In this document: piece by piece, positions 1 through 11,273 of the stretch
How the letters are laid out: each line of letters begins with the position of its first letter
Numbering within the stretch: the stretch's first letter is position 1
Source: Voacanga thouarsii
Lineage: Eukaryota > Streptophyta > Magnoliopsida > Gentianales > Apocynaceae
DNA length: 64,000 bases
Assembly (NCBI GenBank): GCA_026120185.1
Contig: JANUWF010001942.1
Location: 2,914,001-2,978,000, forward strand
Direction: 5' to 3'
Made by a program: the position numbers and the translations under genes
Notes under the pieces: model-generated
The model's database searches: none
What the model saw: the letters and a program-made list of their open reading frames with translations, nothing else
What the model was told of the DNA's origin: nothing

Positions 1-1798
1 GTCTAAATCATCTCAAGATATGGGGTTGTCCAGCTTATGTATTGATCAAGGGAGACAAGTTAGAGCCAAGATCAGAATTATGCTATTTGTTGGGTATCCA
101 AAAGGTACAAATGGTGGTTACTTTTATCATCTCGAGTAACAAAAGGTAGTTGTGAGTACTAATACTAGATACTTGGAGGATGAACAAAGTACATCCACTA
201 AAGGTTCGACAAGGTTAGAACTCGAGGAGAAGTTATCTTCTGAATCAACTTCTCTTAACCTGATTATAGAACAAGAAGAGGCACAACCTCAAAAACCTAT
301 ACAAATAGAGTCTCGTCGTAGTGGGAAGATATCTAGAGTTCCAGAAAGATGGACTAAAGAGGCTTTTGATCTAGTATCCAACTATCAGGAATAATATCCC
401 ACTAAATATGAGGAGGCTGTTACTGATACCGATGCAGACTTATGACATGAAGCAATGAAAACTGAGATTGAGTCTATGTATTTCAATTAGGTTTGGGATC
501 TTGTAACTTCACTTGAAGGGATAAAACCTATTGGGTGTAAGTGGGTGTGCAAGAGGAAGAGGGGAGAAGATGAGAAGGTAGAAACCTTCTAAGTTAAGCT
601 TGTGGCGAAAGGGTATACTCAGAAAAAAGGGATCGACTATGAGGAAATCTTTTCCCCAATAGCCATGCTTAAGTCCATCCGTATCCTCCTTGCTATCGCA
701 TGTCATTATGACTACGAGATATGGCAAATGGATGTCAAAATAGAATTGTTAAATGGTTATCTTAGTGAAGACATCTATATATTCTAACCAGAAAGCTTTA
801 TTGCTGAAGGTCAAGAACATATGGTTTGTAAGCTTAAGAAATCCATTTATGGACTTAAGCAAGCATCCAGAGCAAGGAACATTCATTTTGATGAGAGTGT
901 AAAGTCTTACGGTTTCATTCAAAGCGAGGATGAACCATGTGTGTATAGGAAACTGGAAGGCATAAATATGGTTTTTCTTGTACTGTATGTGCATGATATT
1001 CTACTAATTAGAAATGATGTAGGGACACTGTCATCTTCTAAGGTTTGGCTATCTAGTCAATTTAGTATGAAGGACTTGGGTGGAACTAATTACATTCTCA
1101 TGATAAAACTTTGTAGAAATCGGAAGCAGAGAATGTTAGGTTTATTCCAAGCTATATACATTGACAAGATGCTGACCAAGTTCAGTATGGACTTATGCAA
1201 GGGGGCATTGATCCTTTGCAGACATAGGTTGTCTTTTTCTTCAAAGGACTATCCAAAGTTTCAAGAAAAAAAAGATAGAATGAGTAGGATTCACTATGCT
1301 TTAGCTGTGGAAAGTCTTATATATGCCATACTGTGTACTAGGCCAGATATCTACTTTGTTGTAGGCTTAGTTAGCAGACATCAATCAAACCCCGGGGAGG
1401 TAATTAGCAGGCTGTAAAGTATATTCTCAAGTATATTAAAGATACAAGAGATTATGTGTTGGTGTATAGGACTGATAACTTGGTTCCTATAGGATATAGG
1501 GACTTAAACTTCCAGGCGAATAAGGATGAGAGAAAATCCACTAGTGAATATGTCTTCACCTTGTCGGGAGGAGCCATTTCATGGAGGAGTATCAAGCAAT
1601 CTTGCGTTGTTGACTCAACCGTGGAAGCTAAGTATGTGGTAGCTTCGGAGGCATCTAAGGAAGTAGTTTGGCACCGGAAGTTCCTTTTGGAACTTGGAGT
1701 CATGCCACAAATAGAATCAGTTGTGATGTATTGCGACAATATTGGTGCAGTCTCACAATTCAAAGAACTAAGGAACCACAAAAAGGGAAAGCACATAG
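1..1798 (+). pseudogene. Cop1 pol remnant: integrase C-end, reverse transcriptase, RNase H (copia)
   Basis: Translated pieces align by eye with the pol of Cop3 (15939-18981) along the whole stretch. The start matches the integrase C-terminal part (LNHLKIWGCPAY-like). Positions about 530-1200 match RT, with the segments KGYTQKKGIDYEE and FLVLYVHDILLI. Positions about 1270-1798 match RNase H (GGAISWRSIKQS, then the AEASKE-type region). The copy is dead: there are several in-frame stops (for example near 140, 440, 590 and 785), frameshifts, and the catalytic YVDD box reads YVHD, so one metal-binding Asp is lost. RNase H is cut at 1798 by the solo LTR and continues at 6089. In a live element this protein would copy RNA into DNA and integrate it. 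Confidence 0.88.
1794..1798. repeat. Target-site duplication catag (left)
   Basis: Five bases directly before the TGTAAC terminus. The same five bases follow the other terminus at 6084-6088. Confidence 0.88.
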
Positions 1799-1833
1799 TG
1801 TAACACCCCATTACCTATGCCCCCATTAGGGCT

Positions 1834-1847
1834 GGGGATGTCACCCC
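1834..1847 (-). repeat. Inverted repeat GGGG-CCCC near LTR 3' end
   Basis: The bases ggggatgtcacccc form a small hairpin. It is kept in all long gypsy LTRs of the window about 35-50 bp before the LTR end, with counterparts at 44146-44160 and 56912-56925. Confidence 0.5.
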
Positions 1848-4800
1848 GTCCACAGGACAAGGGGTCATTATAATTAGGACACACAAAATAAATGAAATGA
1901 ATAATTCAAAATTAAACTTATTACAACCCAAGCAATACATGAACAAGTTAAAAAAAAAATGTCTGCTATAGTCTCTCAAATGAAATACATAGGAAAAATA
2001 ATAAGTCTTCAAAGCATAGGCAATTCTCTAGTTAATAACCTTCACAACAGGATCGACCTAAAAACATGGTATACAAAGTGGTGAGACATAAATCTCAGTA
2101 AGTCCGTGTGTGATTTGAGTGTTTCAGGTAAAACAGTTCATGTATGCAAGTTGTGAAATTTTCATAAAAGAAAGTGCTGGCAAGCCTCAAATAAATTTCA
2201 CAAATAAAGAGTGGTGTTTTCCTTTCCAAAACATACGTGTGCACAATAAATACAACCACTCAAAAGAGATAGCCATGGCACCACACTTTGTGTACCATGA
2301 CAATATAACGATCAGAATGTCACACATTGTGCATATTGACACAAGGTAGATGTATGGCCTATCGGGTGAGATGCTCCTCTATTTCTACACCCAAACTTAC
2401 TGGTTATCCACTCTAGAAATATACAGTCTATTTGACTGAAATTACTAGCTCGGACTAGTATGACCTACAGGACTAGCATCCTATTCGGGAAGGACTCACT
2501 TCTCAGAGGTGGCCATCTATTGAGAGACTTACCCTAACCCTTCAAAGACTAGTCATAGCAGTCTACCCTTATTGAGTACTCAACGTTGTTTGTCCCACTT
2601 GGGAGAAGAAAGATCACACAATGAATCACTTGGAAATAGCAATTATGGTTTCCAAAATTCTTGCCAAAGTTGGATTTTTAGGAAAAGTAAAGCATTTTTT
2701 GTAAAATTGTTTGTTTAACTTTAAATAGTTTGCTTGACTGAAATGAAAAGGAAAATTGTCCATAATTGCCTTTACAATACAAATACTCGTATACATTGAG
2801 TTTGACTTGCCACGATAACTTTAGTCTTCAAACGGTTTCAGGCAAGAACTTACTTGATCTTTTGCTTTTCTTGAGTTCAAAAGTCTTCCAACGTAGTTCA
2901 GGTCAACCTAACCCCGCCTGGGATAAACACAAGGTATAAGATAACATCCAGACCATATTTGCCTTAAATAAATAATTCTTAGTTCAACTAGCCACATAAA
3001 TAACTAACCATGACCGCAATGTCTTAAGCTTTAATACTAGTTGATAAAGTATTTTATAATATAAAACTAGATTGATAAGTTAAAATAAATGGGTGTTATA
3101 AAATAAATAATAAGTTATAGTTTCAAATAATAAATGATGAGTAATATTGCTAATAAATAAAATTAGTGTTAAATAATGGATAATAACAAATCCTAAATAA
3201 TATTGGTAAATAGTAATATTATAAATAATAAATTATACTTAATTTTAATTAATGATTAATAGATAATAAATAACCAATAAAATTAATAATAAATAAATTA
3301 TACTTAATTTTTAATAAATAAATAATAAATAAATTTTAATATAATTAATATTTATGAGTATAGATAAAAGTTTTAGTAAGGCTAACTAATATTATTAATA
3401 TGGTCTACAAAGTCATTTGATATTAATTAATCCTAATATTTTATTATTTATTTTTAATAAAAAGATTTTATTTATTTAACTAATAAAATAATAATATTTT
3501 AAATAATCTTCTATTTCAAACTTACATAATGTTTTTCGAATTTTGTAGATTAAATTGAATAATAGTACTAATTAAAATAATAGTAATAATGTTAATAAAA
3601 ATAATTCTAGAATTAATAAAAAATAGTTCTTACAATAATTTTCTATTGTTAGAGAAGATCCATGAACATATTCTTACATAATAACATGTTAATCTATCCA
3701 TGAACATAAACTTGAATTAACATATACTACAACCTGGATGATCTTTTACTAGGCATAAAATTATCTATGGCTCTATTGAAAAATAATATCATGAAGGCCT
3801 AATCAACAATAGTGGCATAATATCTAACATGCATCAAAACATCCATAAATCTCTTTAATTATGATGAACATATAGTGATTCTAAAGTAAAATCCATAAGG
3901 CACAACACTCATTCTAATTCTCGTGTCTTAACTCCATCACCTTCACCCACATACATATTCTCAACCCCGACTTTATTCAATCAACCTATCAATATCTAGA
4001 AGTCTTGATTCTGAGAATTAAAAAGGAGATTAAGAAAGAAATACTTGATTGATGCTCGTTTGATAAAGGATTCTCCTTGGTTACTGAAGATCCTTCAGTG
4101 CTTGATGGTCTTTAGTGGTTTGAAAGTAGTCCATGGTTGATCATCAACATTTCGGCCAAGAGAGAGAGTGTGTGAGAGAGAGGAATGAATGAGAATAGAA
4201 GAGGATAATAGAAGTTGAATAGAAGAAGAAGAACAAGAAGATTGTTCTTATTTTACCTTTTTGGTGTTCTTCGAATCTTCAACAAAAAAGGATGGTTTGA
4301 TCTGTTTGAAAGTTCAACTTTGTGTGTTTTGGTGTTATAAAGTGCAGCAATGAAGAATATAGTTTGAATATTGATGATCTAGAGAGTTTGGGAGTGATTG
4401 GAGGTGTTTAGGAGTGGTTTAGGCTTGAAGATATAAAGTGTGTGGTCTTGGTATTCTTGGTGTTCTTGAGAGTGTTTGAGAGGAGATGAGTTTCGTGTGT
4501 GTTTGGGATTGTGTTGGCCAAATGGCTTAGACTAGGAGGAGCTTTTAGTTATACAAGAATGAGAGAGAGAGTTTCAGAATTTTTTAAATTCAAATTGAGA
4601 GAAAAGTGGAGTTGTTTGAGGTATAGGATTGGTTAATGGTGTTTGCTCTTGGAAGTTTTCTTGTTCTTCAATGGTGTATGGTTGAATTAGCTCTGTTTCA
4701 ACCAAAGGATAGAGAGTTGTTTTAGACTTAAGGCTGGCCAAAAATAGGTATGAAATGGCAGAGAATTTTTTGGTTTTATCAATTAGCTAAAGGAGTGTTT

Positions 4801-5767
4801 TAATGGAACAAAATTTGGAATTTTAATTTGAAGTTTGAACAAGTTTGGATAGAGTGAAGATAGGAGCTTTTTGAGGTATGATAATGGAGTCCTATTACTC
4901 AAGGTTGGTGGGGAAGCCAAGATGTTCAGTTCATGGTTGTACAAGGGCCGAAATTCAGTGAGGTTTGCTGAAGATTTTCGGCCTTAGCCTTGAAGAGACA
5001 AAGCAGGAAAAATTTTTGGAATTGAAACTCAAGAACCCTTGGATTGAAATGGTTTTGGTGCAAAATTTTTGATCCACTTTGGCACAATTTTGCAGCTGGA
5101 TTTTAAGGGTGTTTGAAGGTCTTTTAATGGTGATTTTCCAACCTTCATCTTGAAGAAGAATGGAGGAAGTTCCAATTGTTCATATGTTCTAACGGGTGGC
5201 TTCAAGTTCATGTTCAATGTTGCTAGTTTGCTGGAAAAAATTTCTGGTTTGGGATTGTTTGTACAACTCCGAAAATTCAAGGAATTTCTAACCTTTATCC
5301 TCACATAAAATGATTAGTTTTCTTGCAAGAATTAGATAGGAAAACTTTCTGCAATTTTTGAGAACAGCCTTGAAGGAAATCTGGAATTTTCAACCAAAAC
5401 ATGAAGAAGATGAAGATGGAGTTTTGAAGGAATAGCTTTGGTGTTTTTTTTTCTTGGAACCTCTACCTATTTTTCCTCCTCACTTTCGGCCATCTCTATC
5501 CCACAAGAGCTGGAGTTTTCAAATTCTATGTAAGGGAATTATCTCAGAATTTTTATGATTAAAAATGGATTAAAGAATCAAAAGTAGTTTAAATTTCAAA
5601 GATGTTAGGATAAGGCTAGCAAAATTAATGGGGACAAGAATTCTTTTTAGGATAAGACCACATGGTTAAAATATTACCATTATGTCTTCCTTAAGACAAC
5701 ATTCCTATCTTTAAGGAATGTAAGAAAAACAAAGATTTAAAAATGGCTAAGATAAATATGAATAAAA

Positions 5768-5840
5768 CTTAAGTGATGGGATTTGAACTTAAGACCTTGG
5801 AGATTAATTCACTAAGCTCTAACTACTTAACCACAATAAC
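5768..5840 (-). ncRNA. tRNA-like module inside gypsy LTR (solo LTR copy)
   Basis: On the minus strand this reads as a GGTTAAGTGGTTAGAGC-type A-box region followed about 35 nt later by a GTTCAAATCCC-type B-box. The same module is at 40189-40265, 49741-49813 and, diverged, 53957-54030. No complete cloverleaf is evident, so it is probably a tRNA/SINE-derived relic or a pol III-like promoter rather than a tRNA gene. Confidence 0.4.
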
Positions 5841-6083
5841 TCTTGTTTTTATTTTCTCAACAAAATATTCTTCTTATCTAAATCTTAAGCCATAGTCCTA
5901 TTTTGACCTCAAGCAAAATTACCTTTTTACCCTTTTTACCCAACAAGCACAAATAAATCATTTAACTTATAAACCACAATTCTAAGGCATGCAAAATCAT
6001 TCAAAAGGTATATTTTTTGCATGATGATATGATATGCATCCCATCCCTCTTACTCTAGGATAGGCTTTAGGTGGGATTTCACA

Positions 6084-6088
6084 CATAG
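6084..6088. repeat. Target-site duplication catag (right)
   Basis: Right copy of the 5-bp duplication. Removing the LTR and one copy restores a continuous RNase H reading in Cop1. Confidence 0.88.
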
Positions 6089-6255
6089 AGAGGAAGTACC
6101 ACCTGATTCAGGATTTCATCTAGAGAAAGGAAGTCATAGTGGAACAAATTACCTTGGAGAATAATCTAGCAGATCCTTTCACTAAGCCTTTGGTGGAGAG
6201 AGTCTTTAGAAGACACGTATACGCTATAGGGGTGGGCACCTATGGACTTATTTAG
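6089..6255 (+). pseudogene. Cop1 RNase H C-terminal end
   Basis: This continues the RNase H reading broken at 1798. It has the YHLIQDFI and ENNLADPFTKPL motifs and the conserved C-terminal GVGTYGL seen in Cop3 at 18930-18981, then stops at 6253-6255. One in-frame stop (near 6122) confirms decay. Confidence 0.8.
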
Positions 6256-6266
6256 TCTTAGAGTGC

Positions 6267-6277
6267 AAGTGGGAGAT
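6267..6277 (+). promoter_or_regulatory. Polypurine tract of Cop1
   Basis: AAGTGGGAGAT directly before the 3' LTR start TGTTAGAATG. The identical motif precedes the 3' LTR of Cop3 (18993-19003). It primes plus-strand DNA synthesis. Confidence 0.8.
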
Positions 6278-8161
6278 TGTTAGAATGTATGCCCTCTTAG
6301 ACTAGGTGTCTGATGTAATTTTGACTTGTATTAATAAAAGTATTTGTCTCAGAATTTGTTTGTGAAATCTTCCTTATATTTGTGCACGATTTTATTAGAA
6401 AAAAACCATTGCATTTAAGTAAATGTTTCATGTGAATAGAGGTCTTTCACAGTAAGGTATGAACTATAGGATACTTAACACATAAACTGTTGGTCTTAAC
6501 TAGATGATGAGAATAGGAATCTCATCATAGTAAGGTTATCATGTTATGAATTCTAAATAAAGAATGGCTTGCCTTTAGCCAATAAGTAGTCTACTCATTT
6601 CATAACATAAGCATATTTCGAATACGTAGAACAAGACCTGTAACAGTGGTTTCTAAAAGTTCTATGTGATAAAAACCCAGACTATTGCTGCTACAAGTTT
6701 GACTTATAGTCTACAGCTTGAGTATAAATTGGTGGTCTAACAGAGCTGGAAGCGTATTCTTTGTGATATGCTATAGTTAATGTTCTTAAGAAGGACCAAT
6801 ATACATGTATGTTGGGTATATATGACTAGTTAGTCAAGACAGACTTGTACAACATAATGTCTACACTATATCACCCCTTGTGGTTATCCGAGTGATTTAA
6901 TTATCCAGGGCCCTAGGGAACATGACTTGGATATTGGCTTTAGCGTATCTTCCTTGGAAAGCAAAAATATTCTAAGAAGTCGTGGATCATTGAACTACAA
7001 GCCTAAGGATGGTAGATGTCTTTTAGAGAGGTGTTAGTACACTATTTTCCCTCTAAATGCATGGCAATGTGTAGAGGGATATTTTGGTCATTTTACCTGT
7101 GGGTCGAACACATAGCTAATGCAGCATTGTCCTTAGGGTCAATATTTTCTTATGGTGATATTATGAAATATTTAAAATGTAAAATACAACTATTTATACA
7201 GCAAGTATATTTTGATCATTTTAGTAGCCAAGACGATGTGTCCTTTTGGTCCTCAGAATAGCCCATAAGTCCTAATTATTTTAGGTTGAGGAAATGGTCA
7301 CAATAAAAAGGATTTTATTTTATTCAAAAAGTATAATTTATTTTTTAAACTGGAATAAAATAAAGGAATGAGAGAAAAATTAGAAAAATTAGAAAAATTA
7401 ATGGCCTAAGCTGAGATTGAATTACTGGAAAAATTAACGTGGGCTTAAACTAGTTAATAAAAGGCTTAATAATTATTTTAGTTCATTTAGGCTTATTAAT
7501 TATTTATTAGGTTATTTTAATAGGTCCAGAAAATAAATAATTAACGGTTATTATTTTTGGGCTCATTAGATCCAAGGAAAATAATAAATTATTTTAGCCT
7601 AATAACCTGGACTAAAGGGTTATTTTTATTCACGATACAGAAGAGTTAAGGATTACCCAAACATCTTCTGTTGATAACCTCTGGATGTTTTGAAATATTA
7701 AACACCGGTGTTTTAGTTATCTGGTAACGTGAATACGAGTCAGGGAGTAGAGTTGAAGATACAAACGCACGACAATGAGAGAAAAAAACGAACAGCGCTT
7801 GTTCTCTCTGCTTTCTCTCCCTCGTTCATCCTTTTTATTTGTATGACTTTCTTGATTTTGCTAATCAATATCAAAGGTTCAAGAAAAGCCGTTCCTCGCC
7901 TAGGTTGTTTCACCAACATAGATTAGGCAGAGTAATATTCTGAGTAGTGAAAAGCTTCGCGTACATACCAAGGAGAAGCTGAAGGATCATTGGTTTTTCA
8001 CTTGAATCATCGTCGAGATAAGTAGCCACTGCAGTGGTTAGGACCTTGTCTTCTTAGCCAAACAAACCAAGGACATGCAAAGGTTGTTTTTGACCTTTCG
8101 CTGCGCCGTGCTTTGTTTTTCTGGTTTATTTTCACTGCATGCATGGCTTCCTCTATTTTCA
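6278..8161 (+). repeat. 3' LTR of Cop1
   Basis: It starts TGTTAGAATGTATGCCC and ends TTTTCA, 1884 bp. It is homologous throughout to the LTRs of Cop3 (11274-13301, 19004-21027) and to solo LTR I, but clearly diverged. AATAAA-rich blocks and GGGCTTA/TAGGCTTA motifs at 7430-7620 match the regulatory repeat region of the Cop3 LTRs. A remnant of the LTR-encoded short ORF is listed separately. Confidence 0.85.
7965..8082 (+). pseudogene. Remnant of the LTR-encoded RRSRRLAG-type short ORF (Cop1)
   Basis: In alignment with the Cop3 LTR ORF (13073) the ATG is ATA. The following codons still give PRRS, stop, R, then a G-F-x-L-E-S-S-S stretch that resembles the copy in LTR I. The end is AAAG followed by GTTGTT, at the position of the Cop3 splice donor AAAG/GTATGA, and in the same phase (118 nt, 39 codons plus one). 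The product is not known. See the finding on a spliced gag start. Confidence 0.55.
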
Positions 8162-9512
8162 TTGTCTTTAGTGGGGCCATTGGAACCCCTCTCACATTTA
8201 ATCTTTTAAAACAATTTTTTTTTCAAGAAAATATCCTTTTGAAATTTCCCATTAAGTATCCATTAACTTATTGTAAAATATCTAAATCTATAAATCTCCA
8301 TATCAAGGTAAAATCATTTGAGAGATTTTTCTATGGATTAATTTTACCTTGTTAAGTACTTAATACTTCCAAAAATCTTCTTCTAAAACTTTTTAGTGAC
8401 ATTGGTCTCAAATTTTATTTGACCAAAAACAATTTTCTTGTAAAAAGAATTGAAATGATTATTCCTCTTAACTCACAAAAAATTTCTAAATCCAAATTAT
8501 TCTCTATGTCAAGGATAAAATCTTTTAAAAGAATAACTAAAGATTAATTTTTGCCTTTCAGTTAAAATAACTATTTAATTAAAAAAATATTTTTCCTTGT
8601 CAAAAAAATTTCCAAGACTTTTTGTCTTGAGAAAATGTGCACATTGGTTCTCTTAATAGAAACTAGCATGCTTGAAACCTATAAACATTTTCATACTTTT
8701 CTATTCTTTTTATCTAAATGTCCAAATAAAAAATTAAACACATTATCTAATTTAATTAATAGTCTCATTTACTCCTATATCCCTTACTATTATTTTTTAT
8801 GCAAAATATTCCAAGAATATTAACTATGTAAAAAATAAAAACTTTGCCAGGTGTGGGACCCAAAACGAAAAAGAAAAATTGCATGAAATTACAAAGAAAA
8901 AATTAAAATTCCTCCTGGTCTGTATGCACCCACCACACCGGATCACAACTCTTGAACCTGCCGAACTATGGAATGAACTACACACCGAACTGCACACCAA
9001 AACGTGATTTGATAACCAACCCGCGACCCGATCAACTAGTGACCAAGCAGCGAGAGGCTTGGTCTAAGCCAGTCGTAGTTTGGTGCAAAAATTGCACCAA
9101 GCCGTTGGAGGCTTTAGCTTTGCCGCAGTGGGCTTTTCCAAGCTAAGCCACCTAACCTCCCGATAGCTTCTCTCACTAATCCGGTTACGACTCGGCTCGA
9201 TTTTTGAGCCGATACTGTTCATCGTCTCTTCTAGTTTTCTTTAGTAGCATTTACAGAGATGAATTTGTTTACAGAATCAAATCAAAACAAATCCAAACAA
9301 CCGCCTATGCTCTTAAAATAGTAGGCTTACACGATCACTATAAAAACAGTTAAATTACAGTGTTCCTATACTTCCACTTGCAAAGCTTACAAATAATCTA
9401 TCCCATACCAGTAAAGAACGAAGGATCATAGGTATGATATCAAACAACCATTGGCCAGTTTTATTTACCTAAGCATGCTCCTAAGCCGAAAAACAGTATC
9501 TCTGATACCACT
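8162..9512 (-). other. Cop2 leader between PBS and gag (no gene seen)
   Basis: This aligns piecewise with the leader of Cop3 (13302-14680). Its GC-richer stretch (8920-9240) with GAGCCG/CGGCTC bits corresponds to the GC island of Cop3. AT-rich stretches with many TTTT/AAAA runs follow, and the purine motif GTGAGAGGGGTTCC sits near 8180-8195. ORFs of 60-80 codons here are not conserved between copies, and I do not call them. Confidence 0.7.
9498..9510 (-). promoter_or_regulatory. Primer-binding site of Cop2 (initiator tRNA-Met)
   Basis: The minus strand reads TGGTATCAGAGAT, complementary to the 3' end of plant initiator tRNA-Met. It is two bases downstream of the LTR end CCACCTTCA. Confidence 0.85.
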
Positions 9513-9592
9513 TGAAGGTGGATTGTTGCCTCAAGAAGCATTTAAAACAATCAAATGATTGTAGAAAATATTGTACAGCGAAAGATTTGTAC

Positions 9593-9704
9593 CGCTGTGT
9601 CTGTGTTTGACTGGTTGATCAGCCTCTGGCTGACTTGTAGAAACCTCTAGCTCCTTGCGCGATAGTTCAGGCTCTTGTCTAGTAAGCTACCGACTACGCC
9701 TCAT
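9593..9704 (-). pseudogene. Remnant of the LTR-encoded RRSRRLAG-type short ORF (Cop2)
   Basis: On the minus strand an ATG at 9704 is followed by RRSR, a stop, and LTRQEPE, corresponding to the start of the Cop3 LTR ORF. The frame then stays open to AGCG/GTACAA, a splice-donor-like end at 9593/9592. The distance is 112 nt, again phase 1. Confidence 0.55.
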
Positions 9705-11268
9705 CCACGCAAAACTCTCGACCTTTCAGAATATGATCGATGCCTGAAACCCCAATGAAAGGTAACTGGGAAGAAAGAGGATGATCTTTTGTTAGTTCAT
9801 TTGACAGTTTGCTACAAAGCAGTATCAAGAGATCGTGTTTTTCCTGTTTCAATGTCTCCTTGAGTCAACACACAGGAAAAATAGAGAGGAAGTTTTTTTT
9901 TCCAGGCTTGTTCTAGGTCGTGTGTATCAACCTAACCAACTTTTGACTCTGTATTATGATTGAGGAAAAACAACCTCTCTGAGATATCCGATTTGCAGTT
10001 ATCTCTGGAGTGTTCAAAATATCAGCTGTTGGTCAACTAAGTCAGAACAACCCTAGCGAAGCTGGGCTTAGGTTTGGCTTTTGGATCTAAGGTCCAAACT
10101 ACTTTGGCCAAGACTTAATTAATTATTTAGTCAAGGATTAAATAATAACACATAAATAATTAATTAGCCTAAAAAAATTCTCAAGACTTTCTTACATAAT
10201 TCAAACATAGGTTAAACCAATAATTCAATCTAGTCTCAGGCCTTGAATATTTAATTAACCAATTAAACCATGTAATTAATTTATTTTCTCTTTGGGCCTT
10301 TTATTTTATTCTATCCCAATAAATAAACCAGGGTAATTCTGAATAAAATAAAAACTATTTTATTTAAGACCAATTTCTTATCCCAAAACTATCAGGACTT
10401 ATGGGCTATTTCGAGGACCAAAAGACACATCGCCTTGGTTACTAAAATGACCAAAACACTTCTACTGTAGAAATAGAAATATTTTACATTTCAAATATTT
10501 TTTAATATCACCAAACGAAAATATTGACACCAAGGACAATGATGTATTAGTAAAGTTTTCGACCTATAGGTGTTATGACTAAAATCCCCTCTACGTATCG
10601 CTGTACATTTAATCTAGGATTAACACATAAATAATTAATTAGCCCAAAACAATTCTCAAGCCTTTCTTATATAATTCAAACCCAGGTTAAATCCAAATAT
10701 TTAATCTGGTCTCAGGCCTTGAATATTTAATTAACCAATTGAACCATGCAATTAATTTATTCTCTCTTTGGGCTTTTTATTTTATTATAACCCAATAAAT
10801 AAACCAGGTTAATTCTAAATAAAATAAAATCTATTTTATTTAAGACCAATTCCTCATTCCAAAACTATCAGGATTTATAGGCTATTCCAAGGACCAAAAG
10901 ACACATCGCGTTGGCTACTAAAGTGAACAAAACACCTCTACTATAGAAATAGCAGTATTTTATATTTTAAATATTTTTTAATATCACCATAAGAAGATAT
11001 TGATCCCAAAGACAATACTGTATTAGCAAAGTCTCCGACCTACAGGTGTTATGACTAAAATACCCCTCTATTTATCATCGTACATTTAGAGAGGAAGAGT
11101 GCACTAACACGTCTCTAAAAGACATCTAACATTCTTAGACTTCTAGTCCAATGACCCATGATTTCTTAGAATGTTTTTGCTTTCCAAAGGAGCTATCCTA
11201 AAGTAAACATTCAAGTCATGTTCCCTAGGACCCTAGATATTTGGATCATTTGAATAGTTACAATGGGC

Positions 11269-11273
11269 GATAT
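11269..11273. repeat. Target-site duplication gatat (left)
   Basis: Directly before TGTTGGATTG. The same five bases follow the 3' LTR at 21028-21032. Confidence 0.92.

Larger units (their letters stand above)
1799..6083 (-). mobile_element. Solo LTR of a long-LTR Ty3/gypsy element (same family as G)
   Basis: The segment begins TGTAACACCCC and ends GGATTTCACA. It is flanked on both sides by the 5-bp duplication catag (1794-1798 and 6084-6088). Its reverse complement matches the 4.25-kb LTRs of element G (39949-44195 and 49501 onward) from end to end, including the last 60 bp of the LTR, the AT-rich TTA-type middle and the tRNA-like module. No internal gag-pol or PBS is present, so it is a solo LTR left by LTR-LTR recombination. 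At 4285 bp it is unusually long for a solo LTR. ORFs inside it are short and do not look like proteins. Confidence 0.92.
1..8161 (+). mobile_element. Ty1/copia element Cop1, 3' part (pol 3' half plus 3' LTR)
   Basis: The left edge of the window cuts into a plus-strand copia element. Its order is end of integrase, reverse transcriptase, RNase H, polypurine tract, 3' LTR. The reading is interrupted inside RNase H by a solo gypsy LTR (1799-6083) and resumes directly after it. The 3' LTR ends in TTTTCA at 8161. The next bases belong to the leader of the minus-strand copia Cop2, so Cop1 was inserted into Cop2. The left LTR lies outside the window, so no TSD can be checked. Confidence 0.85.
9513..11273 (-). 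repeat. 5' LTR of Cop2, 3' portion
   Basis: Reverse-complement copy of the copia LTR family, diverged from Cop3. Its borders are the PBS-side end CCACCTTCA and the Cop3 insertion site gatat. It contains a local duplication: the blocks at about 10130-10520 and 10620-10985 (taattaattagcc, ctcaggccttgaatatttaattaacc, atttaagaccaat) repeat almost exactly, so part of the LTR is present twice in tandem. Confidence 0.8.

Noticed and set aside
2350..3600. A CRISPR-like or satellite array in the AT-rich part of the solo LTR
   Set aside because: Only short TAAATAATAA-type words without regular spacing. The same AT-rich block is in all LTR copies of the family.
5029..5304. A 91-codon ORF that recurs at 40722-41012 and 50393-50653
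   Set aside because: It is similar in three LTR copies of one family, as expected for homologous LTRs. The frame starts and ends shift, and J, the related family, does not have it. I could not decide on coding, so I left it out; substitution analysis across many copies would decide.
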